DNA from: Plantibacter sp. ME-Dv--P-122b
GTDB lineage: Bacteria > Actinomycetota > Actinomycetes > Actinomycetales > Microbacteriaceae
Assembly: GCF_030209375.1 (NCBI RefSeq)
Contig: NZ_JARVSC010000006.1
Span: 186,001-250,000 of the forward strand
DNA length: 64,000 nucleotides
Direction: 5' to 3'
Positions within the stretch are counted from its first letter, which is position 1. Each line of letters opens with the position of its first letter. A model generated the notes under the pieces. It saw only the letters and a list, made by a program, of their open reading frames with translations, searched no databases and was not told the DNA's origin. The position numbers and the translations under genes are program-made. Shown piece by piece: positions 35,042 to 42,203 of the stretch.

Positions 35042-35768
35042 CATCGCGCGCGCCGACGGCCGCACCAACGACCAGCTGCGTCCCATCACGATCGAGCGCG
35101 GCTGGAGCGAGCAGGCCGAGGGCTCGGCACTCATCAGCTTCGGCCGGACGAAGGTGCTCTGCACGGCCTCGTTCACCAACGGCGTGCCGCGCTGGCTGAA
35201 CGGCAAGGGTCGCGGCTGGGTCACCGCGGAGTACGCGATGCTGCCCCGTTCCACCAACGAGCGGATGGACCGTGAAGCGGTCAAGGGCAAGATCGGTGGT
35301 CGTACCCACGAGATCTCGCGACTCATCGGTCGGAGCCTCCGCGCCGTGATCGACACCAAGGCCCTCGGCGAGAACACGATCGTCATCGACTGCGACGTCC
35401 TGCAGGCGGACGGTGGCACCCGCACAGCGGCGATCACCGGCGCCTACGTCGCCCTCGCCGACGCGATCGAGTGGGCGCGCGGCAAGAAGTTCATCTCGCA
35501 GAAGGCGTCGCCCCTCACCGACAGCGTCTCGGCCGTCTCGGTCGGGATCATCGACGGCGTGCCCATGCTCGACCTGGCTTACGTCGAGGACGTGCGCGCC
35601 GAGACCGACATGAACGTCGTCGTCACCGGCGGCGGATCGTTCGTCGAGGTGCAGGGGACGGCCGAGGGTGCCCCGTTCGACCGTCGCGAGCTCGACTCCC
35701 TGCTCGACCTCGCCGTCGGGGGAGCGGCGTCACTCAAGGCCATCCAGTTCGAGGCCCTCGGACGCTGA
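35034..35768 (+). CDS. rph: Ribonuclease PH
   Basis: A phosphorolytic 3'-5' exoribonuclease that trims tRNA 3' ends. The 244-residue protein shows [55 protein letters not shown] and [20 protein letters not shown], all diagnostic. GAGGAG lies 6-7 nt before the ATG, inside murI. The stop overlaps the rdgB start (TGATG). Confidence 0.96.
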   Translation: MSDIARADGRTNDQLRPITIERGWSEQAEGSALISFGRTKVLCTASFTNGVPRWLNGKGRGWVTAEYAMLPRSTNERMDREAVKGKIGGRTHEISRLIGRSLRAVIDTKALGENTIVIDCDVLQADGGTRTAAITGAYVALADAIEWARGKKFISQKASPLTDSVSAVSVGIIDGVPMLDLAYVEDVRAETDMNVVVTGGGSFVEVQGTAEGAPFDRRELDSLLDLAVGGAASLKAIQFEALGR

Positions 35769-36403
35769 TGGGCGTCGAGATCGTCCTCGCGACGCACAAC
35801 CAGCACAAGGTCGAGGAGTTCCAGCGGCTCGTCAGTCGCGACGTCCCCGGGATCACGGTCCTCGCCTACGACGGTCCGGAGCCCGTCGAGGACGGCACGA
35901 CCTTCAGCGAGAACGCGTTGATCAAGGCGAGGGTCGCCGCCGCGCACACCGGTTCCATCGCGCTCGCCGACGACTCCGGCATCGGCGTCGAGATCCTGGG
36001 TGGATCGCCGGGTATCTTCTCGGCGCGCTGGGCCGGCTCGCAGCACGACTCGACCGCGAACCTCTCCCTCCTCCTCGATCAGCTGCGGGACGTGCACGAG
36101 GAGCATCGCGCCGCCTGGTTCGCCTGCCACCTCGCCCTCGTGGTACCACCGGGGATCGATGGGACGGAGCCGTTCGAGCACGTCGCCGTCGGCACCTGGC
36201 GCGGAGCCCTCGCGATGGAGCCGAGCGGGACGAACGGCTTCGGCTACGACCCGGCGTTCGTCCCGGACGGTGAGCGGCGGACGGCGGCGGAACTGTCACC
36301 GGCTGAGAAGAACGAGCTGAGCCACCGCGCGCTCGCCTTCCGGGCACTCGTCCCGGTGCTGCAGCGGCTCGTGCCCGAGGGGCCCGCGTCGACCGCCAGC
36401 TGA
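35768..36403 (+). CDS. rdgB: dITP/XTP pyrophosphatase (RdgB/HAM1)
   Basis: Removes non-canonical purine nucleoside triphosphates (dITP, XTP) to protect DNA. The 211-residue product has the HAM1 opening VLATHNQHKVEEFQRL, TFSENALIKARVAAAHTG, ADDSGIGVEILGGSPGIFSARWAG and the base-recognition motif SGTNGFGYDPAFVP. It begins within the rph stop codon and so is third in the murI operon. A longer in-frame extension back to 35471 is only an overlap with rph. Confidence 0.95.
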   Translation: MGVEIVLATHNQHKVEEFQRLVSRDVPGITVLAYDGPEPVEDGTTFSENALIKARVAAAHTGSIALADDSGIGVEILGGSPGIFSARWAGSQHDSTANLSLLLDQLRDVHEEHRAAWFACHLALVVPPGIDGTEPFEHVAVGTWRGALAMEPSGTNGFGYDPAFVPDGERRTAAELSPAEKNELSHRALAFRALVPVLQRLVPEGPASTAS

Positions 36404-36465
36404 GCATGATACTCAGGACCATTCCTATCTCGGCATGAACCCTTCCCCGACCGCTGGGAAGCTCC

Positions 36466-36471
36466 TACGGT
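36466..36471 (+). promoter_or_regulatory. -10 element TACGGT for the CDF transporter gene
   Basis: TACGGT, 9 nt, then ATG at 36481; at the long end of leaderless spacing. Confidence 0.35.
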
Positions 36472-36480
36472 TGATGCATC

Positions 36481-37392
36481 ATGGGTCACGATCACGCACA
36501 CGCCGGCACAGCGAACCGCAGGAGACTCGCGGTGGCGATCGCCATCATCGCGACCGTTCTCGTGGTCGAGCTCATCGGTGCCTGGGTGAGTGGCTCGTTG
36601 TCCCTCCTCGCCGACGCCGGGCACATGCTGTCGGACCTCACCGGGTTGATCATCGCGCTCGTCGCCACGATCGTCGCCGCGCGCCCGGCAACCGACCGCC
36701 AGACCTTCGGGTATCAGCGCGCGGAGGTGTTCGGCGCGCTCATCAACGCGCTCATCCTGATCGCCGTCGCGGTGTCGGTCCTCATCGAGGGGGTGTCCCG
36801 CCTCGTCGAGCCGGCGGACGCCGAGGTCCGGAGCCTGCCCATGCTCGTCGTCGCGGTCATCGGTCTCGTGGCGAACCTCGTCGCCCTCCAGGTGCTGCGC
36901 GGTGGCCGAGACACGTCGATCAACATGCGCGGTGCCTACCTCGAGGTCCTCGGCGACCTCCTCGGTTCGATCGCCGTGATCATCGCCGCGGTGGTCATCA
37001 TGATGACGGACTTCGCTCAGGCCGATGCCATCGCGTCGCTCGCGATCGCCGCGATGATCGTGCCGCGGGCGTGGTCGTTGCTCCGCGACGTCGTCCACGT
37101 CCTCAGCGAGTCCGCGCCGTCCGACACGGACGTGCAGGAGATCAGGGACCACCTGCTCGGCACCGACGGCGTCGTCGCCGTCCACGACGTCCACGTCTGG
37201 CAGATCACGTCCGGCCAGCCGGTGTTCTCGGCACACGTCGTCGCCCGGCAGGAGGTGTTCGCCGACGGCGGCACGGGGGCGCTGCTCGACCGCCTCGGTT
37301 CGTGCCTCCACGACCACTTCGACGTCGAGCACTCGACGTTCCAGCTGGAGCCGGAGGAACACGCCTCCCACGAGGAGTCGCACCACCGCTGA
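36481..37392 (+). CDS. Cation diffusion facilitator (CzcD/ZitB-like) metal efflux transporter
   Basis: The 303-residue protein starts with a His-rich MGHDHAHAG, has six membrane segments and the metal sites SLLADAGHMLSD in helix II and YLEVLGDLLGS in helix V. A cytoplasmic C-terminal domain (about 205-285) has VHDVHVWQITSGQPVFSAHV, and the end is again His-rich (EEHASHEESHHR). Predicted to export Zn or related divalent ions in exchange for protons. No ribosome site precedes the ATG. It is convergent with the DedA gene. Confidence 0.92.
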   Translation: MGHDHAHAGTANRRRLAVAIAIIATVLVVELIGAWVSGSLSLLADAGHMLSDLTGLIIALVATIVAARPATDRQTFGYQRAEVFGALINALILIAVAVSVLIEGVSRLVEPADAEVRSLPMLVVAVIGLVANLVALQVLRGGRDTSINMRGAYLEVLGDLLGSIAVIIAAVVIMMTDFAQADAIASLAIAAMIVPRAWSLLRDVVHVLSESAPSDTDVQEIRDHLLGTDGVVAVHDVHVWQITSGQPVFSAHVVARQEVFADGGTGALLDRLGSCLHDHFDVEHSTFQLEPEEHASHEESHHR

Positions 37393-37446
37393 CGCGTCGG
37401 CGAATCCGGCCGTCGCGACCGTTCGTGCGAGCGGTGCCGCCGGGGA

Positions 37447-38193
37447 TCAGACCGTGTCGGTCCCGCGGTCGCGCTTGAAGACGTCCTGGTCGGCGAGCTT
37501 CGAAGCCGCGGCCCGACGCTCCTCCTCGGTGATGGTGCCCTGCAGCGCCTTCGCCTTCCGGCTGGACTGGATGTAGTGCCAGGTGGTGGGGATGAGGGTG
37601 AGGACGACGGCTCCGATGAGGATGACGTCGATGTAGTTCTGCACGAAGGTGGCGACCGGGGGGATGTACCCGAGCAGGTAGCCGAAGAAGGTGAGCCCTG
37701 CGCCCCAGATGAGCGCGCCGATGAGGTTGTAGAGCGAGTACTTCTTGTAGTTCATGTGGCCGATGCCGGCTGCGACCGGGGCGAAGGTCCGGACGATCGG
37801 GACGAAGCGCGCCAGGATGACCGCGAGAGCGCCGAAGCGCTCGAAGAAGGCGTTCGTCCGCTCGACGTTCTTGATGCTGAAGAGGCCGGACTCCTTGCGT
37901 TCGAACACCTTCGGCCCGAGTTTGTGCCCGATCAGGTATCCGACCTCGCCGCCGAGGAACGCGGCGAACCCGATCGCGAGGCAGACCCACCAGATGTCGA
38001 TCTCGATGACGCGGGCGGAGCCGAAGGCGAGGAGACCGGTGATGACGAGCAGGGTGTCGCCGGGGAGCAGGAATCCGACGAGGAGGCCGGTCTCGGCGAA
38101 GACGATCGCGCAGACCACGACGAGGGCCCAGGGACCGACGGCCGTGATGATGCCCTCCGGGTCGAGCCAGGGGATGAGGGCGGTGTGGACCAT
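37447..38193 (-). CDS. DedA-family membrane protein (SNARE-associated/VTT domain)
   Basis: The 248-residue protein has the DedA signature: FAETGLLVGFLLPGDTLL, GGEVGYLIGHKLGP, then FFERFGALAVILARFVPIVRTFAPVAAG with the conserved F..RFxPxxR motif. About five membrane or re-entrant segments are seen, then a charged cytoplasmic tail. Family members act as membrane-homeostasis proteins, some as flippases for undecaprenyl phosphate or phospholipids. AGGAG lies 8 nt before the ATG. Confidence 0.92.
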   Translation of the reverse strand: MVHTALIPWLDPEGIITAVGPWALVVVCAIVFAETGLLVGFLLPGDTLLVITGLLAFGSARVIEIDIWWVCLAIGFAAFLGGEVGYLIGHKLGPKVFERKESGLFSIKNVERTNAFFERFGALAVILARFVPIVRTFAPVAAGIGHMNYKKYSLYNLIGALIWGAGLTFFGYLLGYIPPVATFVQNYIDVILIGAVVLTLIPTTWHYIQSSRKAKALQGTITEEERRAAASKLADQDVFKRDRGTDTV

Positions 38194-38245
38194 GCGGAGC
38201 TCCTGCTGTCGGGGGAGGGATGGAACGGCGTACGACGATGTCGCG

Positions 38246-38327
38246 TGCGGGAGAAGGGACTTGAACCCTCACGCTCGAAAGCACAGGAACCTAAATCCTG
38301 CGTGTCTGCCAATTCCACCACTCCCGC
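38246..38327 (-). tRNA. tRNA-Leu (anticodon TAG)
   Basis: On the minus strand the acceptor GCGGGAG pairs with CTCCCGC. The anticodon stem CAGGA/TCCTG holds the loop TTTAGGT, giving TAG. A long class II variable arm (GTGCTTTCGAGCGT) supports Leu. The 82-nt gene does not encode CCA. Confidence 0.95.
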
Positions 38328-38414
38328 GGCCCGCTCAGTCTACGGGAGCGAGGTCGGGAACGTCCTGAGCTTCGGGGGAGGAGCCGCGGCCAGCGGAGCC
38401 CGGGTCGGCCCGTG

Positions 38415-38420
38415 TATGCT
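38415..38420 (+). promoter_or_regulatory. -10 element TATGCT for the trp leader
   Basis: TATGCT, 7 nt, then the ATG of the leader peptide at 38428, so the attenuator transcript itself is predicted to be leaderless. Confidence 0.6.
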
Positions 38421-38427
38421 CGGCTCC

Positions 38428-38469
38428 ATGCGAACGACGTGTGCAACGAGCTGGTGGCCCGCCTCCTAG
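38428..38469 (+). CDS. trpL: trp leader peptide (tandem Trp codons)
   Basis: A 13-codon frame, MRTTCATSWWPAS, with two adjacent Trp codons at 38452-38457 and a TAG stop at 38467-38469. Trp is the rarest amino acid, so a tandem in so short a frame directly before an anthranilate synthase gene is strong evidence of attenuation. The leader has no ribosome site and a -10 box 7 nt in front. Confidence 0.88.
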   Translation: MRTTCATSWWPAS

Positions 38470-38530
38470 GCGGACCGCGCACGTGCACACACGACGACTC
38501 GACCGCCTGACAGGGCGGTCGTTCTCGTTC
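38459..38530 (+). promoter_or_regulatory. Ribosome-mediated Trp attenuator (1:2, 2:3, 3:4 hairpins)
   Basis: Segment 1 is CCGCCT (38459-38464, inside the leader frame), segment 2 AGGCGG (38468-38473), segment 3 CGACCGCC (38500-38507) and segment 4 GGCGGTCG (38514-38521). Segments 1:2 pair (6 bp), 3:4 form an 8-bp terminator followed by TTCTCGTTC, and the GGCGG of 2 can pair instead with the CCGCC of 3. A ribosome stalled at the Trp codons would cover 1 and free 2 for the antiterminator. Confidence 0.82.
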
Positions 38531-38570
38531 GGAGGCCCTGTCGGATCGGTCCCAGCCTGAGGACACCACC

Positions 38571-40484
38571 ATGACCACCCTGCTCCACCGCGTGCTGCAC
38601 GCCGGCCCCGACTTCCCGTTCGCGGTGCTCCGCCGACACGGCAGCGACACCGTCGACCTCTACACGGGCGACGTCGTCGACGTCGAGACGCTCGCCGACA
38701 TCCCGCTCGGATCCGCCGGTGACGACCACCAGCCCGAGGTCCTCACCCTCGTGCCCTATCGCCAGGTGCGCGAGCGCGGCTTCGCGGCGATGGACGACGG
38801 CGCTCCGCTGCGCTGCCTCGTGGTGAGTGAGCGTGAGACGGTGACACTCGACGAGCTGCTCGACCGACTCCCCGCCGACGCGGTCCCGCTGGTCGACGGC
38901 GGGTTCGACGTCTCCGACGAGGACTACGCGTCGATCGTGCGCCGCGTGATCGAGGACGAGATCGGACGCGGCGAGGGCGCCAACTTCGTCATCCGGCGCG
39001 AGTTCACCGCGACGACCGAGGTGCCGGCCGAGCGCGCCGTCCTCGCCTGGTTGCGGGCGCTCCTGTCGGGGGAGACCGGCGCCTACTGGACCTTCGCCGT
39101 GCACACGCCGGGGGTTTCGATGGCCGGTGCGACGCCCGAGCGCCACGTCGCGGTCGCCCGTGACGCGTCGACCGGTGAACGCACGGTCACCATGAACCCC
39201 ATCAGCGGCACCTTCCGCCACCCGCGCTCCGGCGCGACCGGCGATGACTTCCGCGCGTTCCTCGGCGACGTCAAGGAGACGGAGGAGCTCTTCATGGTCG
39301 TCGACGAGGAGATGAAGATGATGAGCCGGGTGTGCGCCTCCGGTGGACGCATCCTCGGACCCTACGTCAAGCAGATGTCGCGGCTCACCCACACCGAGTA
39401 CCTCCTCGCGGGGACGAGCGAACTCGACGTCCGCGAAGTGCTGCGGTTGACGATGTTCGCTCCGACGGTCACCGGCTCGCCCATGCAGAACGCGTGCTCG
39501 GTCATCGCCCGCCATGAGCGGAATGCTCGCGGCTACTACTCCGGCGTGCTCGCGCTGTTCACTCCGGTGGGCGACGGCGACTACGAACTCGACGCACCGA
39601 TCCTCATCCGCACGGCCTACGTCGACGACGCCGGTCTCGTCCGCGTTCCCGCCGGTGCGACGCTCGTCCGTCACTCGGATCCCGAGTCCGAGGTCGCCGA
39701 GACGGCGGCGAAGGCGGCCGGCGTGTTGACCGCTCTGGGTGTCATGGCACCTGCCGAGCTCGGCCCGACCGTCGACCTCGCTGCTGAGCCCGGGGTCGAG
39801 GACGCGCTCCGAGCGCGGAACGAACGGCTGGCGTCCTTCTGGTTGCAGCCGCAGCACCCGGCGCCCGTCGGTGCACTGTCAGGCCGTACCGCGGTCATCG
39901 TCGACGCCGAGGACGAGTTCACCGCGATGCTCGCCCACCAGCTGCGCCACTTCGGGATGACCGTCAGCGTGGAGCACTGGTCGGCGGTGACCGACGCGCT
40001 CGTGGACGTCGACCTCCTCGTCGCCGGTCCGGGTCCTGGCGATCCGCTCGACCTCGCCGAACCGCGGGTCCGCCGGATGCATGAGATCGTGTCCGCGCGT
40101 CTCGCGGCTGGAGCGCCGCTGCTCGCCGTCTGCCTGAGCCATCAGGTGCTGGCGATCCAGCTCGGGCTGCCGATCGAACGTCTCGACGCGCCCCGCCAGG
40201 GTCTGCAGCTCGACCTCGACCTCTTCGGTGAGCAGTCGTTGATCGGGTTCTACAACACCTTCACCGCACGGCTGGCAGGCGAGGCTCCGGTCGGCGGAGT
40301 CGAGATCGCCGCAGATGCGGCGTCCGGCGACGTCTTCGCGATGCGTGGTCGCGGCTTCGCGTCGGTCCAGGGGCACCTCGAGTCGGTCCTGTCACGCGAC
40401 GGGCTCCGGACCCTCGGGTCGCTCGCGGGCCACGCGCTCGCGGGTGTCGCGTCCGGGCGATCGGCTGCTGCCGTCGGCTCCTGA
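38571..40484 (+). CDS. Fused anthranilate synthase (TrpE-TrpG / PhzE-like)
   Basis: The 637-residue protein joins a chorismate-binding synthase to a glutamine amidotransferase. The N-terminal two-thirds carries AYWTFAVHTPGVSMAGATPERHVAV, TMNPISGTFRHPRSG, VDEEMKMMSRVC and TVTGSPMQNACSVI, the chorismate/Mg site. The C-terminal GATase-1 domain starts at about 440, with nucleophile Cys521 (CLSHQVL, for the usual CLGHQ) and His602/Glu604 in VQGHLES. The layout and short N-terminus resemble PhzE (ADIC synthase) more than TrpE, and the TrpE feedback motif LLES is not seen. The attenuator in front argues for a role in Trp supply. No other trp or phz gene is in view. Confidence 0.85.
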   Translation: MTTLLHRVLHAGPDFPFAVLRRHGSDTVDLYTGDVVDVETLADIPLGSAGDDHQPEVLTLVPYRQVRERGFAAMDDGAPLRCLVVSERETVTLDELLDRLPADAVPLVDGGFDVSDEDYASIVRRVIEDEIGRGEGANFVIRREFTATTEVPAERAVLAWLRALLSGETGAYWTFAVHTPGVSMAGATPERHVAVARDASTGERTVTMNPISGTFRHPRSGATGDDFRAFLGDVKETEELFMVVDEEMKMMSRVCASGGRILGPYVKQMSRLTHTEYLLAGTSELDVREVLRLTMFAPTVTGSPMQNACSVIARHERNARGYYSGVLALFTPVGDGDYELDAPILIRTAYVDDAGLVRVPAGATLVRHSDPESEVAETAAKAAGVLTALGVMAPAELGPTVDLAAEPGVEDALRARNERLASFWLQPQHPAPVGALSGRTAVIVDAEDEFTAMLAHQLRHFGMTVSVEHWSAVTDALVDVDLLVAGPGPGDPLDLAEPRVRRMHEIVSARLAAGAPLLAVCLSHQVLAIQLGLPIERLDAPRQGLQLDLDLFGEQSLIGFYNTFTARLAGEAPVGGVEIAADAASGDVFAMRGRGFASVQGHLESVLSRDGLRTLGSLAGHALAGVASGRSAAAVGS

Positions 40485-40494
40485 GCGTCACGCA

Positions 40495-40559
40495 ACGCCT
40501 GATGGTCGGTGATGCCGACCGCCCCGGCGGTGGACCGGGCGGGGCAGTCGATCAGGCGT
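40495..40559. terminator. Nested hairpin between fused anthranilate synthase and nnrE
   Basis: ACGCCTGAT (40495-40503) pairs with ATCAGGCGT (40551-40559), enclosing GCCCCG/CGGGGC (40521-40526, 40540-40545). The right arm includes the nnrE stop codon; it can serve both convergent genes. Confidence 0.55.
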
Positions 40560-41295
40560 CCGCCTGGTCGAGCGTCGTGAACGGTGTGACGTCGGCCAGC
40601 TGCGGTCCGAGACCGATGTCGATGAGGCGGACGTCGCCGGCGTAGGCCGAGCCGGGCGGGATGAGGAGCCCGGCCTTCACCGCACCGAAGGTGACCGTGA
40701 CCTCCGCCGGCAGGACGGCACCCTCGGGGACGCTTCCCTCGTCGGGGTCGATGCCGCTCGGGACGTCCACGGCGACGACCGTCGGTCCGCCGGAGTTCTG
40801 CACGACCGGGAGGACCGCCTCGACGATCGCCTTCGGCGCACCACGCAGGGTGGGGTTCCGGCTTGCCCCGATCCCGAAGACCGCGTCGACGACGAGCGCA
40901 GCGCCTTTGGCTTCGTCGGCGGTGTCGTCCGGTGCGGCGGGGGAGTTCATGAGGAATCGGACGCCGGCCTCGACCGCCGCGGCGTAGCCCGCCTCGTGGG
41001 CGTGGTCACCGGTCCTGGCCACGACGAGGTCGAGCGGGACGTCGTCCGGACCGGTGGTGCCGGCGAGTTCCGCCGCCGCGAAGAGGGCGTCGCCGCCGTT
41101 GTCGCCTGAGCCGACGAGCAGCAGGATCTTCCAGACGTCGGGTGCCTCGCCCTCGAGACCTTCCGCGCGGTCGGCGAGGACGGTCCGCAGCTCTTCGGCG
41201 AGGCCGTGCGCGGCTCGCGCCATGAGCGGTTCCCCTGCCTCCAGGAGTGGTGCCTCTGCGGCTCGGACCTGGTCTGCGGTGTAGCCGTTGATCAT
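40552..41295 (-). CDS. nnrE: NAD(P)H-hydrate epimerase (YjeF N-terminal domain)
   Basis: Interconverts R- and S-hydrated NAD(P)H as part of nicotinamide nucleotide repair. The 247-residue protein has the Rossmann-like YjeF_N features LLLVGSGDNGGDALFAAAEL, VVDAVFGIGASRNPTLRG and VAVDVPSGIDPDEG, which hold the phosphate loop and catalytic Asp. The C-terminal dehydratase domain found in fused versions is missing, so the partner NnrD must be encoded elsewhere. I start at ATG 41295 (MINGYTADQVRAAE), the family's usual opening; a longer frame to 41364 adds an unlikely basic leader. Confidence 0.9.
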   Translation of the reverse strand: MINGYTADQVRAAEAPLLEAGEPLMARAAHGLAEELRTVLADRAEGLEGEAPDVWKILLLVGSGDNGGDALFAAAELAGTTGPDDVPLDLVVARTGDHAHEAGYAAAVEAGVRFLMNSPAAPDDTADEAKGAALVVDAVFGIGASRNPTLRGAPKAIVEAVLPVVQNSGGPTVVAVDVPSGIDPDEGSVPEGAVLPAEVTVTFGAVKAGLLIPPGSAYAGDVRLIDIGLGPQLADVTPFTTLDQADA

Positions 41296-41390
41296 GGCGC
41301 CCACTCTTCCGGCTCGGGTCGACAGCCGCAAGCGGTTGCGGCGCGGCACCAGCTCCGGAATCACCGCTGGATCCTGGTGTGCGCCGGGGC

Positions 41391-41396
41391 TACCAT
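41391..41396 (+). promoter_or_regulatory. -10 element TACCAT for the DUF2277 gene
   Basis: TACCAT, 6 nt, then ATG at 41403; no ribosome site is present. Confidence 0.5.
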
Positions 41397-41402
41397 GCCT
41401 GC

Positions 41403-41675
41403 ATGTGCCGGAACATCCACACCCTTCACAATTTCGAGCCGGCTGCGACCGACGACGAGGTCGAGGCCGCAGCGCTCCAGTACGTGCGGAAGATCAGCGG
41501 GTCGACGAAGCCGTCCCAGGCGAACGCTGAGGCGTTCGATCGAGCGGTCGCGGAGATCGCCCACATCACCCGCCATCTGCTCGAAGACCTCGTGACGACC
41601 GCCCCGCCGAAGGACCGCGAGGCCGAGGCGCGGAAGGCGAAGGAGCGTTCGGCGAAGCGGTTCGCGACGGTCTGA
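41403..41675 (+). CDS. DUF2277 domain protein
   Basis: A 90-residue protein starting MCRNIHTLHNFEPAATDDEV, the exact family opening, then AALQYVRKISGSTKPSQANAEAFDRAVAEI, ending in a Lys/Arg/Glu-rich tail. Function is unknown. The start is set by the -10 element 6 nt upstream and by the family consensus; an in-frame start 24 nt earlier would precede the likely transcript. Confidence 0.9.
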   Translation: MCRNIHTLHNFEPAATDDEVEAAALQYVRKISGSTKPSQANAEAFDRAVAEIAHITRHLLEDLVTTAPPKDREAEARKAKERSAKRFATV

Positions 41676-41714
41676 TCGCGACGGCTGGAGCGCGACCGCC
41701 GGGTCGGGACCTGG

Positions 41715-42107
41715 TCAGGCGAGTTCGAGTCGGATGTCCGGGTGGCCGGCGAAGACCTCGAGGAGGAGGTCGAAGTAGGTCTTGCCGCGGCCGGCGTCCA
41801 GGTCGTCGAGCTGCATCGTGATCCGGGCCGTGTCGAACGGTGCGCCCCGCTCGAGCTTCTCCTGCAGCCACGCGCGGGTGGCCGTGACGCCGAGTGCGGT
41901 GCGGCTCGCGTCGTGGTCAGTCCAGACGAAGAGCACGTCGTCGAGATCGCGGAGCGAGCCGATCCCGCCGTAGAGGACGTCGTCGAGGGCGTCGAGGCTC
42001 GGGCCGAGATCCCAGTCCTCGTCCTGCATCAGGAGGTCGTTCATCACCTCGTAGAACGAGGCGATGTCGTGGATGCGGGAGCCGTCGATGCGGAAGGTGG
42101 TCGGCAC
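41715..42107 (-). CDS. Barstar-family (ribonuclease inhibitor-like) protein
   Basis: The 130-residue protein matches the barstar layout: a beta strand TTFRIDGSRI, helix DIASFYEVMNDLLM, the inhibitory-loop region WDLGPSLDALDDVLYGGIG, and strands LFVWTDHDASR onward. Barstars block barnase-type RNases by occupying the active site, but no barnase or polymorphic toxin gene is next to it. GTG 42107 is preceded at 8 nt by TAGGCT, again leaderless-like. The frame stays open upstream for 330 codons on the minus strand, but that part is only the antisense of tadA. Confidence 0.78.
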   Translation of the reverse strand: MPTTFRIDGSRIHDIASFYEVMNDLLMQDEDWDLGPSLDALDDVLYGGIGSLRDLDDVLFVWTDHDASRTALGVTATRAWLQEKLERGAPFDTARITMQLDDLDAGRGKTYFDLLLEVFAGHPDIRLELA

Positions 42108-42115
42108 GGTCCCCG

Positions 42116-42121
42116 AGCCTA
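42116..42121 (-). promoter_or_regulatory. -10 element TAGGCT for the barstar-like gene
   Basis: TAGGCT, 8 nt, then GTG at 42107 on the minus strand. Confidence 0.45.
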
Positions 42122-42155
42122 GCGACCGGTCGGTGATGCGTCGAGCGGGTGGTGC

Positions 42156-42164
42156 TGTGGATAA
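42156..42164 (+). promoter_or_regulatory. Perfect DnaA-box consensus (TGTGGATAA)
   Basis: The reverse complement is TTATCCACA, the canonical DnaA box. It lies in the spacer between the barstar-like gene and tadA, about 40 nt before the tadA start, where the tad promoter should be. Confidence 0.5.
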
Positions 42165-42203
42165 CTTCTGCGGGGTGTGGCCGGTGTTCGTCAGGATGGC
42201 GGC

